DNA of 64,000 bases. Origin: Taeniopygia guttata (Eukaryota; Chordata; Aves; Passeriformes; Estrildidae). The notes beneath the pieces are model-generated. The model did not search any database and was not told where the DNA came from. It saw only the letters and a list, made by a program, of their open reading frames with translations. Each line of letters begins with the position of its first letter. The first letter of the stretch is position 1. A program made the position numbers and the translations under genes. The stretch is from positions 19,421,001 through 19,485,000 of the forward strand of contig NC_133032.1 of assembly GCF_048771995.1 (NCBI RefSeq), in the 5' to 3' direction. Positions 1 to 63,810 of this stretch are shown here, one piece after another.

Positions 1-3000
1 CCTCTAATTTTCTTGTTTTTCCTAAAGCTTTCCAAGTAAAATGAAAACTACAGCAATTAAAAGCTGGTAAATTCAAGCTGCTTTCAACAAAAAGTAAAGG
101 ATGGATTTTTTTAAAGCACTGATACTCATTTGACACGCACTGCACTGAATTCATATGAATGACTACAGGAACTATAAAGGGCCACTGTGTTTCTAACTTG
201 CATCAATAATCCACATACAAGGAAAGAATTTACAAAACAGAACACAAGAACTCCATGGGAACACCGTAATACAAACGTATCCACGTTACTCCGTGCTCTG
301 AAACCATGCATTTATCTGTTATGTTTTTAAGTACCTAATGCTAGTCTGCCCATTAAAGACCAGTAGCCAACTGACCATTTAGCCTTCCAGTGTGTAATAT
401 ACAACTGTCACATATGCTGAACAGTAGGATTTATGGTTTACTTCTTAGGATTATGATGAAGATTAATTAATATATGTGGTGCTTTAGTGCATGCTAAGTA
501 TTTTTCTATGGATTTAGATACAGCAGTATTCAATGTTATAAAAAATCCCAGCTAAACAGCTAACTCCTGTGTTAAAAAAAGTTGGCAAAATTCTCTTCCT
601 GATTTATTCAAGCATGCAAGGATTCAGAGAAGGAAAGATATCCTGAAAAGTCCTGTAAGAATCCCAACTTCCAGGCCTCATGACAGGCTGCATTAGAGCA
701 GTCTCAGGATTATTGCTGAGCTACAGCAGCCTCCAGAAAGTCATTCTTCAAACAAGAACAATTGAAGCACAGCAGTGTTCTGGCTCTTGTCTTCATTTCT
801 TCCATCCAGCCCTCTTCCAATCCTTCCTCCGCCATATTCCCATGCCAAACTTTGTAAGGTGGCAACACAAAACTAACAGATGGGCTGAATACCAGCTGAC
901 AAAGGAACCAGGACGTGCCTTTCTAATGGCTGATTCCTGTCCACTGCCACATCGACTTTATTTCTCAAAAACTTACCTCCACTGTTCTTGTAAATTCTTG
1001 AGAACACAAATGAAGTAGGGACATTGTTCTTTAGGGGCTTATTTTTTTCCTTCATAAACCCCAAAGAATCCACAGCATCACAATGTAAGAATAATCAAAG
1101 TTATGGTGAAGGCACAACAGGATGAGCTGCAGCTACTGCAGGCTTCCTGTACTCCTTTCTGTAAGTCACTACATGCCTTCTTGGCCCAAGATTTTTGCAT
1201 CATCTGCTTTCCTAGAACTCTCTGTTAAAACTGTTAATTGTCTTGGGACAAGACACACTGAATATTTGAAAAAGAGCTACCTTACAAGGAGCACTAGTTT
1301 CTACTGTGACATTACTTACAAACAAAAACACAACCTAAATTTTACCCCATCCACTTTAAAAAAAAAATAAATTGTTCATTTCCTGGTTCTCCAGCCTGTC
1401 CACATCTATCTGTAGCACTGCAGTAGGGTGCTGTAGTAGGGGTCCAGCAGGCGCTTTAACACAACCTGGAATGGGAAAACACTTAGGACGGAGAGATGCA
1501 TTTCTAGATGATGAATTTACTGTCAGGAAACTATGACTTTTTAATAAAAAAGATGAAGTACACAGCTGTAAACATTAAGTAGTATTTTCAGTTGAACTGC
1601 TCTTAACCATGAAAAATGTATGCTGGCTTTATTTTACCACCTGTACGCCCTTAAACATATTTGGGTCAGGAGATCCAAATGCTTTTCACCTAGTTTTGGT
1701 CCCATTGTTTGCTATCTAAGAATTTCATGTCAGATGGAGGAGACCCAACTGTGAACTCCTAAACCTATAAAAATATATTCAGATGTCTGTGCAGTCCAAG
1801 GCAACTGTTCAACCTCTGTGTGCTAACAGAAACTTCATAACTGTGCTCTGACAGAACAGGGAGGAAGACAGACCCAAAAAGACACTGGGCTTTTGAAAAA
1901 AACAGCTACCAATCTACCACCTTTGCAAACAGGGCTTCTAAAAAAATAACCCAAAGAACACAAAAGTAACAAAACACAAACAAGAAAGGCAACCGATTGG
2001 GAAAAAAATGTAGGCCTCAGCCTGAGTGCCCAGGAGTTCCTTGGGGAGGCTCTGCAATGCCAGTTGCACTTCCACAATTTGAGAACACAATAAACTGACA
2101 GAGAAAACACATTCATGATTCTGTACATCAGTTAAAATTACACTGAAGGCAAATTATGAGGGATATGAAAAGTCACAGAGATGTAGATTTGTAACAATGA
2201 CTACTAAAATTGGCATTTTTCCCTCTCCTTCAAACTGCACCTTTCAGTGGAGCCCTCTTTATGTGGATGATAACACAGAAAGAAAGAACATTTTATTTCT
2301 GTGAATAACAAATGAGCCCAAGGAAAATACAAGAAATAAGAACAAAGTGTCATCCTTTGAGACCTGATGTCAAATTAATGAACATTCAATCAAATAATTA
2401 TCTGTTATGTCCACACATTGCTGTAGTAAATTCATTTTAATATAGTAAAAAATGCTGGGGAAAAAAAATCTAGAATAATTTTTCTTAGTCTCCATTAAAT
2501 GGGCTTTCTTAATTTTCACTTTGTATCCTGAAAGCCACAAAAGCCACACATGTAGCTGATGTGGTGCGCAACTCTTGGCCAATCTACTTACTTTCATTCT
2601 GTAGATGTACTCTCTTCTACTATTTTTTTTGGGATGACTGCAAATATTCACTTGAAACAATTTTAAAGATTTAATCTTGACTTTCAAAGTTTCAGCAAGC
2701 TTCATCTTGAGCATCATCAACAGAATGGGAGGAGGGGAGGGGGAAAGGCTCTCAGTGCTGACTGATAGATTTTTGATACTGCCTTGCTTTCCTTTTACTA
2801 ATTATGCCCAGATTGCTCATCATGCCAGATACTGTTTATGCTAGGAATTTTATACAGCATACCTCAGGGGCAAATTGCCTGTAGTGGTGAGCTGGGAATT
2901 CTCTATAGCCTACTTTAACAAACAAACCTCCAGTATTCCTCTACATCGTATTATTCAACTTTCCTGCCAAGTCTTCAGCATGAGCTAACTTCAGCTAACG

Positions 3001-3640
3001 CCAGTGAAGGGTACTCCTTGACACACCAATTGTTCATTCCCTCTAGAGCACAGTATATGCTCTTTGAGCCCTTGATCTTGTACAAGCTAAGAAAACACAG
3101 CAGTTTTAAGTCATTAGGCTGTTGATGATGAAAGCTATCTAGGCAAAAGCCCTTGTGCTGGACAGCAACTGTTAGCCTTGAGATTTCATGTAAATTCCAC
3201 AAATATTTATAGTAATTGTTAATTTCTTCTCTGCAGAAGCCAGTAATCCACCACCTCAACCTCATCTACTTTTCCCAGATAGATAAGATCTTTATAAAGA
3301 AACTGGAATTTAACGCCAGCATGATCAGGCTCTATGACTGGAGTATTTACATTCTCTAAGTTGGTGGATTGCTTTGGGCAGACAGTGTGAGAAGCTGTTC
3401 CAGCGCACACCTGCACCGTGCATTTGGGACGGGCCAGAAAATAAACTGCATCTCCATACCATAGCACCTTTCTGTGACACCACAATTGCTGTCAATTATC
3501 CCCTTTCCTTTTTAAAACATTTGTGATTTGGCGCGCTGGTTGCTCGCAGAACAACTCTGGTCTTGATGCTGAATACTTCCATCCAGAGTGGTGAGGCTGC
3601 AGGGTGGCCGGTATTTTTCCAGCTCCCGAGTGTGACAAAG
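1..3640. other. Upstream intergenic DNA, no gene recognised
   Basis: This AT-rich stretch lies 5' of the UBE2E3 CpG island. Open frames on both strands are short (about 120 codons at most), interrupted, and show no protein family I recognise. A canonical donor-like site reads on the minus strand at 971-978, so a divergent non-coding transcript is possible, but no matching acceptor or exon could be defined. No clear transposon ends, tRNA-like folds or long tandem repeats were seen. It probably contains distal promoter elements only. Confidence 0.5.
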
Positions 3641-4960
3641 TGCCAAGGGCAGGCGTTTGTGGCGTTGGGGTAAGAAACCGCCGAGGGTCCCATTCCTGCG
3701 CGTCCCTGCCCTGACGCGGGGCGCACGGCACGAGGTGCGAGGCCGAGGGCCATGGACACCGCACGACCCCCGGGCATCGCCGTTGCTGGGCACCGGCCCG
3801 GCGAGTCCCGCGGCGGGCCGGAGGCTGGAGCCCCCGGGGCCGGGCTCAGCTGAGTGCCGCGGGTGGCGCCCGGCCGGGCGGAGCGGCCATCGAGGGGCGA
3901 TCCCCCCCCCCCCATACCCGTTCCCGGGCCGCCGCTTTGTCCTTGCCCGGCCCGGAGCACGCGCGCCCCCGGCCGCGGCGGGAGCGCGCCTGCGCGCACC
4001 CCGGCGGCCGGCAGACGGGAGCGAGCGCCCCCTCTCCCCTCCCCCGCTCGCCGGGAGCTCCGCCGGCGGCCGCGGGCGGGCGGGGGAGCCCGGGCGGGGC
4101 GGGAAGAGCCCGGGGGCGGCCGGGCCCCCTCCCCGCCTCCGCTCCGCCGCGCGCGCCCGCCGCCCCCCGCCCCGGCCCCCCGGCCCGCCGCGGGAGCCCG
4201 CGCCGCAGAGCGGGGCCCGCCAGCGCCACCCGCCGGCCGCGGGGCCGCACCGCGCCTCCCCCCGTCCCCCCCTGCTCCGGCTCTCAATGTTCCACACTGC
4301 CCGGCCACAGAGCCGCCGCCGCCGCCGTAGAGCCCCCCGGCCGCCTCCGTCCCCTCCTCGGGCGCCGCGGGCCCGGCCCGGCCCCCCGCCATCCCGCCCC
4401 TCCGACCCAGCATTGGGACAGGACGCCGGCGAAGGTAAGGGAGCGGCGGGCGAGGCGGCCGCCGCGGCGGCTGGGCGAGCGCGGTGGGGGGAGGCGGGGA
4501 GGAGGCGGGGGGGCTGGTAGAGGAGCTTTGTTCTTGTTTTCGGCGCTCGCTGCCTGGCGGCGGCCGGGGACGCGGGGCCGGCCCGAGTTCACGCCTCACT
4601 TGGTGCACACGCACGGTGCGGAGCGGGGCCGGGCGAGCCGCCGCCGCCGCCCGCCGAGCCGAGGCGAGCCCAGGCGGGCTGGCGCTCCCCACAAAGCGCG
4701 GCCGGGCGGCCGCCTGGATCCAGCCCTGCCGCAGCTCCCGCCGCTCCTCCTCGGGCCCCCCCGGCCGCCGGGGCAGCCCCCTCCTTCTCCCCCCCCCCGC
4801 CCCCCCCGCCTTTCCCGATCGGCGGAAAAATGTCGGTCTGCCTGGCGGAGCTGCGCGGGGAGCGGCGGCGGGGAGAGCTGTGCAGAAGGTGCAGTTTGAA
4901 TTATGCTTCTTCCCCCTCCGGCAGCTCTGTGGTGGCCGAATGCAGTTCTCGCTGCTGGCC
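3640..4960 (+). promoter_or_regulatory. UBE2E3: CpG-island promoter of UBE2E3
   Basis: GC content rises abruptly to an estimated 75-80 % and CpG is abundant, against the CpG-poor flanks. Several GC-box (Sp1/KLF) motifs are visible, including overlapping ones at 4092-4103. An NRF1-type palindromic site lies at 3986-3995. No TATA box is seen. There is a 12-base C run at 3902-3913 and a short GCC triplet run near 4311-4326. This architecture is typical of a broadly expressed housekeeping gene and fits a ubiquitin-conjugating enzyme. Transcription probably starts from several points between about 4,200 and 4,400. Divergent antisense initiation from the left edge is common at such islands, but the sequence does not show it. 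Confidence 0.9.
4285..4434 (+). other. UBE2E3: UBE2E3 exon 1, non-coding 5' UTR
   Basis: The 3' end is set by a strong donor (AAG followed by GTAAGG) with GT at 4435-4436 inside the CpG island. The 5' end is only a guess because CpG-island promoters start diffusely. No ATG opens a long frame into exon 2, so the exon is taken as untranslated. Splicing to the acceptor at 5714-5715 gives a 1,281-bp first intron. Vertebrate UBE2E3 genes can use alternative first exons, so others may exist in this island. Confidence 0.6.
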
Positions 4961-5715
4961 ATGTAAATAACCGGGGCTGCTGCTACCCCAGTGGCTTTAA
5001 ATGCATCGCGGGGCTTTTCCCCTTACCAAAAAAAGCCCTACCACCAATAAAAAAACCAAACCTCGTTCCCCCCCGTGCCAGCCCTTTAAATGCTCAGAGC
5101 AAGTGTACATTTCCATCTGAAATCAACCCAAGTGTAACTGGCAGTGTATTTTCTCGGAGAGAGGGGAAGAGGGGGGATCTGGCGTTTGGACCCAATAAAA
5201 TGCTCTGCCCCAGTGTAAATATTTACAGGTTATTAGTGACTTTTTAAAAAACATTTTCAGTGAGGTCTGTTATTTACAGTGTGTCATAAGTTATTAATGC
5301 TCATTGCCTAAGTACTCTGCTAAATCTGTCTCATGCCTTAAACAAAGTCGACAATTGGCATATTGTTTAAAGTATGAAAAAAATGTGAGTGGGTTTAAAA
5401 ATTGGAAATATCTGTATTTTCAGAAGTGTAAATATTGCTTTGTAGCTGTCAAACTCCAGCCCTTGGGTATGAGACAAAGAAGTATATTTTGATTAATTTC
5501 TCACTGAAACTGACTTGTCACCTATTCAAAGTTTTCTGGAACTTGGGGAATACCAAGAGAGAGTCCTGCCTGTTGTATGAACTCTGCCTCTTTTCTTCCC
5601 CAAAAAAAGTTCTGCATGATGTCCAATGGTAGGCAGAGGTCAGCGGAACTTGGGGAATGACAAGAGAGAGTCCTTCCTTGTGTATTAATTCAGCCTCTTT
5701 TCTTTCCCCAAAAAG
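4435..5715 (+). other. UBE2E3: UBE2E3 intron 1
   Basis: The intron opens with GTAAGG and closes with a pyrimidine tract followed by A-rich sequence and AG at 5714-5715. Its first 500 bases remain in the CpG island and contain a dense C-run region at about 4,790-4,812. The rest is AT-rich. The last 180 bases contain the upstream copy of the exon-2 boundary duplication, described separately. Confidence 0.75.
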
Positions 5716-5724
5716 TTCCCCACG

Positions 5725-5749
<25 letters not shown>
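5538..5749 (+). repeat. Direct tandem duplication across the exon 2 boundary
   Basis: Two adjacent copies, 5538-5643 and 5645-5749, align with an offset of 106-107 bases and differ at roughly one base in six by eye. Each copy contains the end of intron 1, a pyrimidine tract, an AG acceptor (5608-5609 and 5714-5715), an ATG with A at -3 (5619 and 5725) and the first eight codons. Only the downstream copy continues into the real coding exon. In the upstream copy the ATG at 5616 and the in-frame ATG at 5619 open a 14-codon frame that stops at 5658-5660. The divergence suggests an old duplication. Confidence 0.85.
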
Positions 5750-57383
<51,634 letters not shown>

Positions 57384-57925
57384 ATGACAAACTACTTGTG
57401 CAGTGTGAAGGTGCAGAAGGCAACTTTGCAGTGTGCAACAAATCTTTATAGCCTTTACAATACGGACTTCTGTGTATATGTTATACTGATTCTACTCTGC
57501 TTTTATCCTTTTGAAGACTGGGATACTGCCCCTCAGAAAGGTAAATGCTATCAGGAGTAGAAGTTTGTAGCTGTAGATTAGTTATGTTTAAAATGCCTAC
57601 TTGCAAGTCTTGCTTCTTTGGGATATCAAAATGTATTTTGTGATGTACTAAGGATACTGTTCCTGAAGTCAACCAAATATTATAGTGCATTTTAGCCTAA
57701 TTCATTATCTGTATGAAGTTATTAAAGGTAGCTGTAGATTACTAGGAATTATGTCATTTGTATTAAACCCAGATCTATTTCCAATATGTGGTACATGCTG
57801 TTGTGAAAACTGTTTTAACTTTTACCTTTGTCAGTTTGTAATGAAAGGATTTCCTTTTTCCCTTTGTAGCTCAGAGAGCACCCAGTGTATCATCTCAAAC
57901 ACAATAAACATGTTCCCCAAGGAGT
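57384..57925 (+). other. UBE2E3: UBE2E3 3' UTR (proximal form)
   Basis: Untranslated sequence from the stop codon to an AATAAA signal at 57903-57908, followed by T/G-rich sequence from about 57,925. A second AATAAA is at 57961-57966. The cleavage position is inferred. The region is free of recognisable repeats. Confidence 0.75.
57903..57908 (+). terminator. UBE2E3: Proximal polyadenylation signal of UBE2E3
   Basis: Canonical AATAAA, 520 bases after the stop codon, with a TTTCTTTGTTTTCC-type downstream element about 20-35 bases later. It is the best candidate for the main mRNA end. Confidence 0.7.
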
Positions 57926-59820
57926 AGTTTCTTTGTTTTCCTATTTTAAATTAATATTTTAATAAATTTAGTTATAGTAACAAGGCAAGGCCAATGTATC
58001 ACAGATCCCTGTGGATAATTTTAAAATTAATATACATAAGCAAAGGCTTGCTATTAAATGTTTAATGCACACCTGTGGATTGTTTAAGTTTTTCCTGTTT
58101 TGTTTTTAACAGAACAAGTGAAATTTCTAAAATTTTCTGAAATTTAATACTTTTCAGCTCTTTCTTGAGTTGAAATGTTCACATTTCACATGCTTACTTC
58201 AGAAGTTAACATAGCTGGTTGCTTCAGGGCCAGTCCTGCTCTCAGAACAGGCTGCCTCAGTCTTGCTACAAAGGTTTTTGCAGGAGGATGGCCAAGTTAG
58301 AGATAGTTTGGTGCTTTTTTTCTGAGTAAAGCAAGTTGGACTTGCTGACCTAGAGAACTGAGTTATCCATTGAAAAAGGTCTTCCAAAGCATGATTGAAC
58401 ACTGTATCATCTACCCAGAAAAAAGAGGAGTACAATGAATTTAATCAGATTTATATGACATAAAAACAGTTGTGGGGGAAACAACCTTTCTTAGTAAAAA
58501 TGAAATCTGTAAAAGTGTTTTAGACTACCTTTCCCCCCCTCCACTTCCTGCCTTGGAAATTTTGTAACATCTGTAAGTACAAAAATACAGCTTTATAGTA
58601 CATACAGTTTAAAAGGTAGAGTCACTAATAGTTTTATAATTTAAGCTTTTATAGTTTGCCAGTCACAGTATTGATTATAAAAACTAAAGACACTTGATTC
58701 TTTTAGATTATTTTTAAAATTACACTTAATTTTAAATTTTAAAGTCTCCCTTACTACCTGGTGTTTTCAGAGATAAAGTAGCACTTCCATCAATAAGATA
58801 CTCTTCTCATTTAATATATGAAAGCTGAATGTTAAGTTCAAATATTAAATCAATACAAAAAAAAAATATTTAGATCTCAATTAACCATTACTATACAGGT
58901 CCCTGGTTTTTGTATCACATAACCTTTGACCGTGAATTGTCCACCCTACTTTAAATATTTCTACAGATTCCTGAAGGTGGCTTGAAGAACTGTGTATCCC
59001 AAATATCTCACCCTAGAAGCCAATCTCTCTTGGTAGCTACAAGATAGCTTTAGAGTTCAGGTTAAAAAGTGCAAAAGGGAATGAGAAACAGGATCTGGCA
59101 GGTGAATATGCCTAAGTCAGGTAACAGACTAATGCCAGGAGATGAAGTGCTGGAAATCACTGCTGAAGGTGACCAGAATTTCTTGTCATGTCATTGGATG
59201 TGTGAGAAATAGCACAGATTGGCAAAGAAACAAGGGGCTATCACGTCCGGGCTGCACATCTAAAGTCTGCTCCCTGCTGACCATTAGTGCACTCGTGGGC
59301 CACAGGGTGCTCCTACACCACTCCAGTGACCTTCCAGTGGAGAGCAAACTATGGAGTTCATGCACTAACTGTGTTGCCTACAGAATTTACAGATATTTAT
59401 ATCATAAAGTATTCTGCTATAAAAATACAGGTTTTAATTCTAATTTTAATGTATTTTGGGTTTGTATTGTACTTACAACTTCAGATACCTAGGTGTACAA
59501 ATGGGATGCCTTGTTAGTGTTGCCCCATCTTGCCTTCCTTGCAATTGGATCCTTTACACTGAATTCCCATCCTCTTTTTTTTTTGTTGGTTTTTTTTTTT
59601 TTTTTTGTTGGTTTGTCATGATTCTATTCTTTTTTAATGTAGATTTTTTGGTGTGTAAATTTTATATTTACTGAAGTAAAGGTTGTTTTTGTGTAAACAT
59701 TTAAACTTTAAAAGAAAAAGAAAAGAAGCTAATTTTGTTTCTCAAGTTCTCTCTGCTAAACCATGCAGTAGAAAGAAATTTGTATTGTTAAATAAATCAA
59801 TTAGTTGTTAAATGAGAATG
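57926..59820 (+). other. UBE2E3: Possible extended 3' UTR of UBE2E3
   Basis: A 1.9-kb stretch downstream of the proximal signal, AT-rich, with several T runs (59,575-59,606) and U-rich pieces. It ends at another good AATAAA (59791-59796) followed by a GTGTGTCTGTTTT element at about 59,819-59,832. The sequence would permit a long 3' UTR isoform, but no transcript is available to prove it. Confidence 0.4.
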
Positions 59821-62100
59821 TGTGTCTGTTTTCATGGGGAGGGAAGAAACCCCTGCTGGAAATATATCCAAAGCACTGGTTGCAAAGAGCATCTGGTGTT
59901 TCAAACTATTTCCTGTGCTGGGGTGAATACTGCATGCTACCAAAGAATGGCACTGATCCTCTTTTACAGTTTTAAGGAGACAGAAGAGAAAATTATCACC
60001 AATCACTAGGCTCTGTATTTGGGAAACAGTGAACTGAAATGACATTTTTGTGTAACGCTGAAGATATTGCATGTGCCCTCTTCTTCTCCATTTTGGCTGG
60101 GCTTTTCTTTTGGTGTTTTTGGGATTTGAATGGGGAATGCATGCATCTGGTTGGGAAAGCTGCACAAACTGGGCTCCGTGATGATCTGGCATAAAGAGAT
60201 CTGGTGGGAAGCCAGCAGTCCCAGCCTGTGACATTGCTGAGAAATAGAGAGGGGCAAACACCTCTTCAGCTGAGCTACTGTCTACATTCAGGGCAAATGA
60301 GAAGGGATAGGTAAATGTACATGTTTAAAAAATAAAGATACTGCATACAATAGGGAGGCTAATAAATATCAGCATTGGTATTTCTGTACTAGCATGTTTT
60401 TGGTGTCTTAGTGATGTGCCTGATACAGAGACAGTCTTTGCTGATCAGTGCTGAGTAGTGATCATTCCAAGTCTATAGCCAGGAAGGGAAGGTAGTCATA
60501 GAAAGCAAGACCACAGGGCAGCCCAAGCCATGGGCCTGGCTTGCACAGCCTTGTAAGGAAAGCAACTGCACCAGATCTGGTTCATTCTCTGTTCCCTCCC
60601 TACCCTTTGGGGGAAAAGGAAACTCTTTCAGGCTTTGTGGTACACCAGTTCCTGCCCTGTACCGGCTTATTTTTGGCCATTGATACTGCAGAAAATGAGA
60701 CCAGGCTTTTTCCATTCTTCATCTTCATGTGTGAGAACCAGATTTGTGGCTTCTCAGAGGTGTTCTCGCACCATGACAGGAAAGCTGAAGGGCTTTGCAG
60801 TGGCTGGGTGGAGTTCTGAGCTATGGGGCAGCCCTGGCTGCGTGGCTTCCCCAGGTCCCTGCCTGAGTCCCCACAGTGCTGCAGGGAAGAAAGCTGCAGA
60901 GCACAGCAGCTTCTACAAAGAGCTCCTGGCCTTCTGCCCCTGGGCTTTTGTCTGTGTGGGCTGAAGGAGCAAAGGAAGGACTCCTGACTCCAGGCTGAAG
61001 AGTGAATTCCAACTTGCCTGCATTTTCTTCAGCAAAAATCATGTGAAAGAATCTTTATGTGAAAGAAGGAAGGCTTGTGCAGGAATCCTGGACTAAAGCA
61101 GTAGCAAAGGACAGTGACAGTAGCGTGACTAAAATGGAATTTGATTCAGCCATAAACCAGCATTGTATGGTGGCAGCCTGTGCTATAGCCAGGGAAACAG
61201 ATACATTTGAGAACTTGGCACTGCTTTATGTACAGCATCCCTTCTACTTCTTGGTGGCACCACTTGCATTTGTTTTGCACAGTAACTTCCAAGGCTGAAC
61301 CCCCTCCCTTTCCTTCACTAACCACTCCTGACTGAAGGTGGCTGCGGACAGGTTCCAGGACAGCAGGAGGGATTCTGTAATAGAGCACTGGTTCCAAAGG
61401 GAGAAGCAGGGCATGGCTGCCTGTACTGATGCCTGACCTTGCAATGAGAGTGGGACACATTCAAGTGTTCAGCTTAGATGAGAGAGCAGATCATGTACTT
61501 GGAAAATAGTGGCTGGAACATTTGCAGCACACCAGTGCTTTTGCTTTTTTAATCCTTAAAAAGGGAAGTCTGCTTCAGCTTGTCTCTCCCCATCTCTCTG
61601 CATGCATGTCTCTGGAGGGCACCTATGACTTCCTCTGTTGCTGGGTAGAATATGTGGCATCCAACATACTAGCAACAATTTGGGGATCCTTAAAAATAAA
61701 AACTGTCAGAAATAGAAGAGACACAGTATGAAATATATATATCTTCTCCCTTCATGGGGATCACAGGCTCTGCATCTAGAGGGATCTAAGATGTGGTGAG
61801 ACCACATGCATGAATATAAATGCATGGAGTCATCTCATTGCTATTGCTATCACTTTTCTACAGCTGAAGGGTGGATGGCCCTATCGATTTATATAGTGTT
61901 TCCAAGTATTGGGAAGGATTTTTTAACTTTGTGGTCCAAGGTAAATACCTCATTTAACAATTCTAAATTATTACCATAACATCCTTTGGCAGTTAATGCT
62001 ACAGATATGTATTGGCCGTGTGAAAAAAGCACTTTGGTAGGGAATTATTTCATGCAACTTGGTATGTGAGCACTTCATTTTATGTCTTCCAGTTTTATAC
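59820..62100. other. Downstream intergenic DNA, no gene seen
   Basis: No exon structure, transposon or RNA gene could be supported. The 154-codon minus-strand frame at 59,797-60,261 has no recognisable domain. A GC-richer patch occurs around 60,480-61,020. Confidence 0.6.
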
Positions 62101-62660
62101 TGTGAAAAAATAATAAATAATTCCATCTCTTTTCCTGGATCCCATTGATGATTTTATATGTCATCATTATTATCAGCTCCTAGTAACCTTTTTTTCCAGG
62201 CTGGAAAGTCCTCATTTATTTAATCTCTGCTTATATGGAACATGCTCTGAAGAACCTGGTCACTCTTGTCTGTGCATTTTGTAATTCCACTCTAGCTAAT
62301 TTAAAGGAATGAGAGCTCCACGCTGCATGCAAAATATGAACTCAAAGTTCATCTGGAACAATGTTTTCAGGTTTGATCTGTTTGCCTGCTAGTTCAGAAT
62401 GCTTTGCCTCTTTGACCTTTATTGCTTAGCTAATGCCTTCATTAAACTGTTTAGAGAGGCTGAGATCTCTTTTCTGAGCAATAGCTAATTTAACCTTTCA
62501 TGTAGATCTACAAATGTCTTTCCCAATATCTACTGCTTTATATTTATCAACACCAAATTAATATGTGATCTTATCTCCCACTTCTCAGAAACATTAAATC
62601 CTTCATGACTCTTGGCAGTAAATTTTAGCTTAGTCTGCTTTGAATATTGACTCTGTGTGT
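62100..62660 (-). mobile_element. Ancient CR1/L3-type LINE fragment, antisense
   Basis: Read on the plus strand this matches the reverse complement of vertebrate CR1/L3 elements block by block. It has a TTTCCAGGCTGGAAAGTCC-like block near 62,200, GAGATCTCTTTTCTGAGCAA with AGCTAATTTAACC near 62,462-62,495, and TATATTTATCAACACCAAATT near 62,540-62,560. Order and spacing agree with the consensus as I remember it, so about 500 bases of one element are preserved. It is full of substitutions and has no open frame. Confidence 0.8.
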
Positions 62661-63720
62661 GCACTGCACGCATCAGGGGTGGGAGGTAACAGCAAAAGTA
62701 ATAGCAAAGTGCAGTGGACAGGTCTGGCTGCCAAGAAGTGATGGGTCCCTGAGGACAGATTATCATCTAGCTTCTGAATGGCACAAATGAAAGCAGCTGC
62801 CAACCGTTTTCATCAGTCTGGGCTTTGTCTCCCTCTACAGAACAAATGTCAGGTCATTATTTAGAGAGGAGCTCGGCTTGGGTAAATTTCCAGAGTGCTG
62901 AATGAGCTGTCATTGTGGAGATTGTTTTCTGGATATCATATAGGTAGACAGGGTGAATCACAAATTTGTGAGAGACCATTCCTCTGAACACAGCCATTGG
63001 ATGTATGTCTGAAGGGTACAGTTGGGTTGGAAATCTGCAGCCTAGCATATGTTCACGGTGCCAAGCAGCAATAGTGGGGCTGCAAATGTAGAAGTGATAA
63101 GTGGGAGGGGAATGAAGCTACTGTTGAAGTACAGCAGAGTGTGATGTATATCTTACACTCAGGAAGGCAGCTTTTGGGTTTTAAGGGTTGTGTTTATGTA
63201 TTCCAGTGTTTTAAATTTGTGTACTTTTGTGAAAATTTGCACCAAGCTGAGACTTGACTATATGATAAATAAAGGTTACCAGTACTTATAGTTCCTAATT
63301 TATAGGCAGTGGACTTAAGGCAACTTGAAAATTCTATTCAGTTTCTGAGGAGAAATAAAACACCCTATGCTATTCTGCCCCTTCCTAGGTTTCCTTATTA
63401 ACTGGGAAATGCCATTTCACTGGATTGATCAATTATCACAGAAAAGTGACATTTTTATTCTATTCACTATTACATGTTGTTCTTTTCAAATAGCTTCTTT
63501 TTTCATCAGTATGGATTTGATGAAAAACTAAAACCATTAAGGTATCAATTAAGCTTCATTCATTTATTCAGTGAATATTTTACAGTAAAAATTACCTGAA
63601 TTACCTTTCTTAAATGAAAAACATTAGTGTCTTGACCCAGTCATAAAGAAAAACTAAAGTTAGGACAAAACAAGTCCAGTTCTGCTGTTTAGTCCAGCTA
63701 ATTTCCTACTTTTCCATGTG
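62660..63720. other. Downstream intergenic DNA, no gene seen
   Basis: AT-rich sequence between the CR1 remnant and the A-rich tract before the right CpG island. It may hold distal promoter elements of the next gene. No coding frame of note. Confidence 0.6.
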
Positions 63721-63723
63721 GGG

Positions 63724-63810
63724 GAAAAAAAGGCAAAAATCCAAACAAACAAAATCCCCCAAAATAACAATAATAATAATTTAAAAATAATAATAAATAA
63801 AAAAAAAATA
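63724..63810. repeat. A-rich / AAT microsatellite tract
   Basis: A runs, CAAA units and AAT triplets fill the 87 bases immediately before the right-hand CpG island. This abrupt AT-to-GC change is a common border of vertebrate promoters. Confidence 0.9.

Noticed and set aside
3496..4962. Long open frames on both strands over the CpG island (up to 488 codons on the minus strand)
   Set aside because: They are rich in Pro, Arg, Gly and Ala because GC-rich DNA lacks stop codons. No domain is visible, frames overlap on both strands, and the region is clearly a promoter.
59797..60261. 154-codon minus-strand frame downstream of the gene
   Set aside because: No domain or family recognised, no splice or promoter context. 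It is within the length expected by chance for this much sequence.
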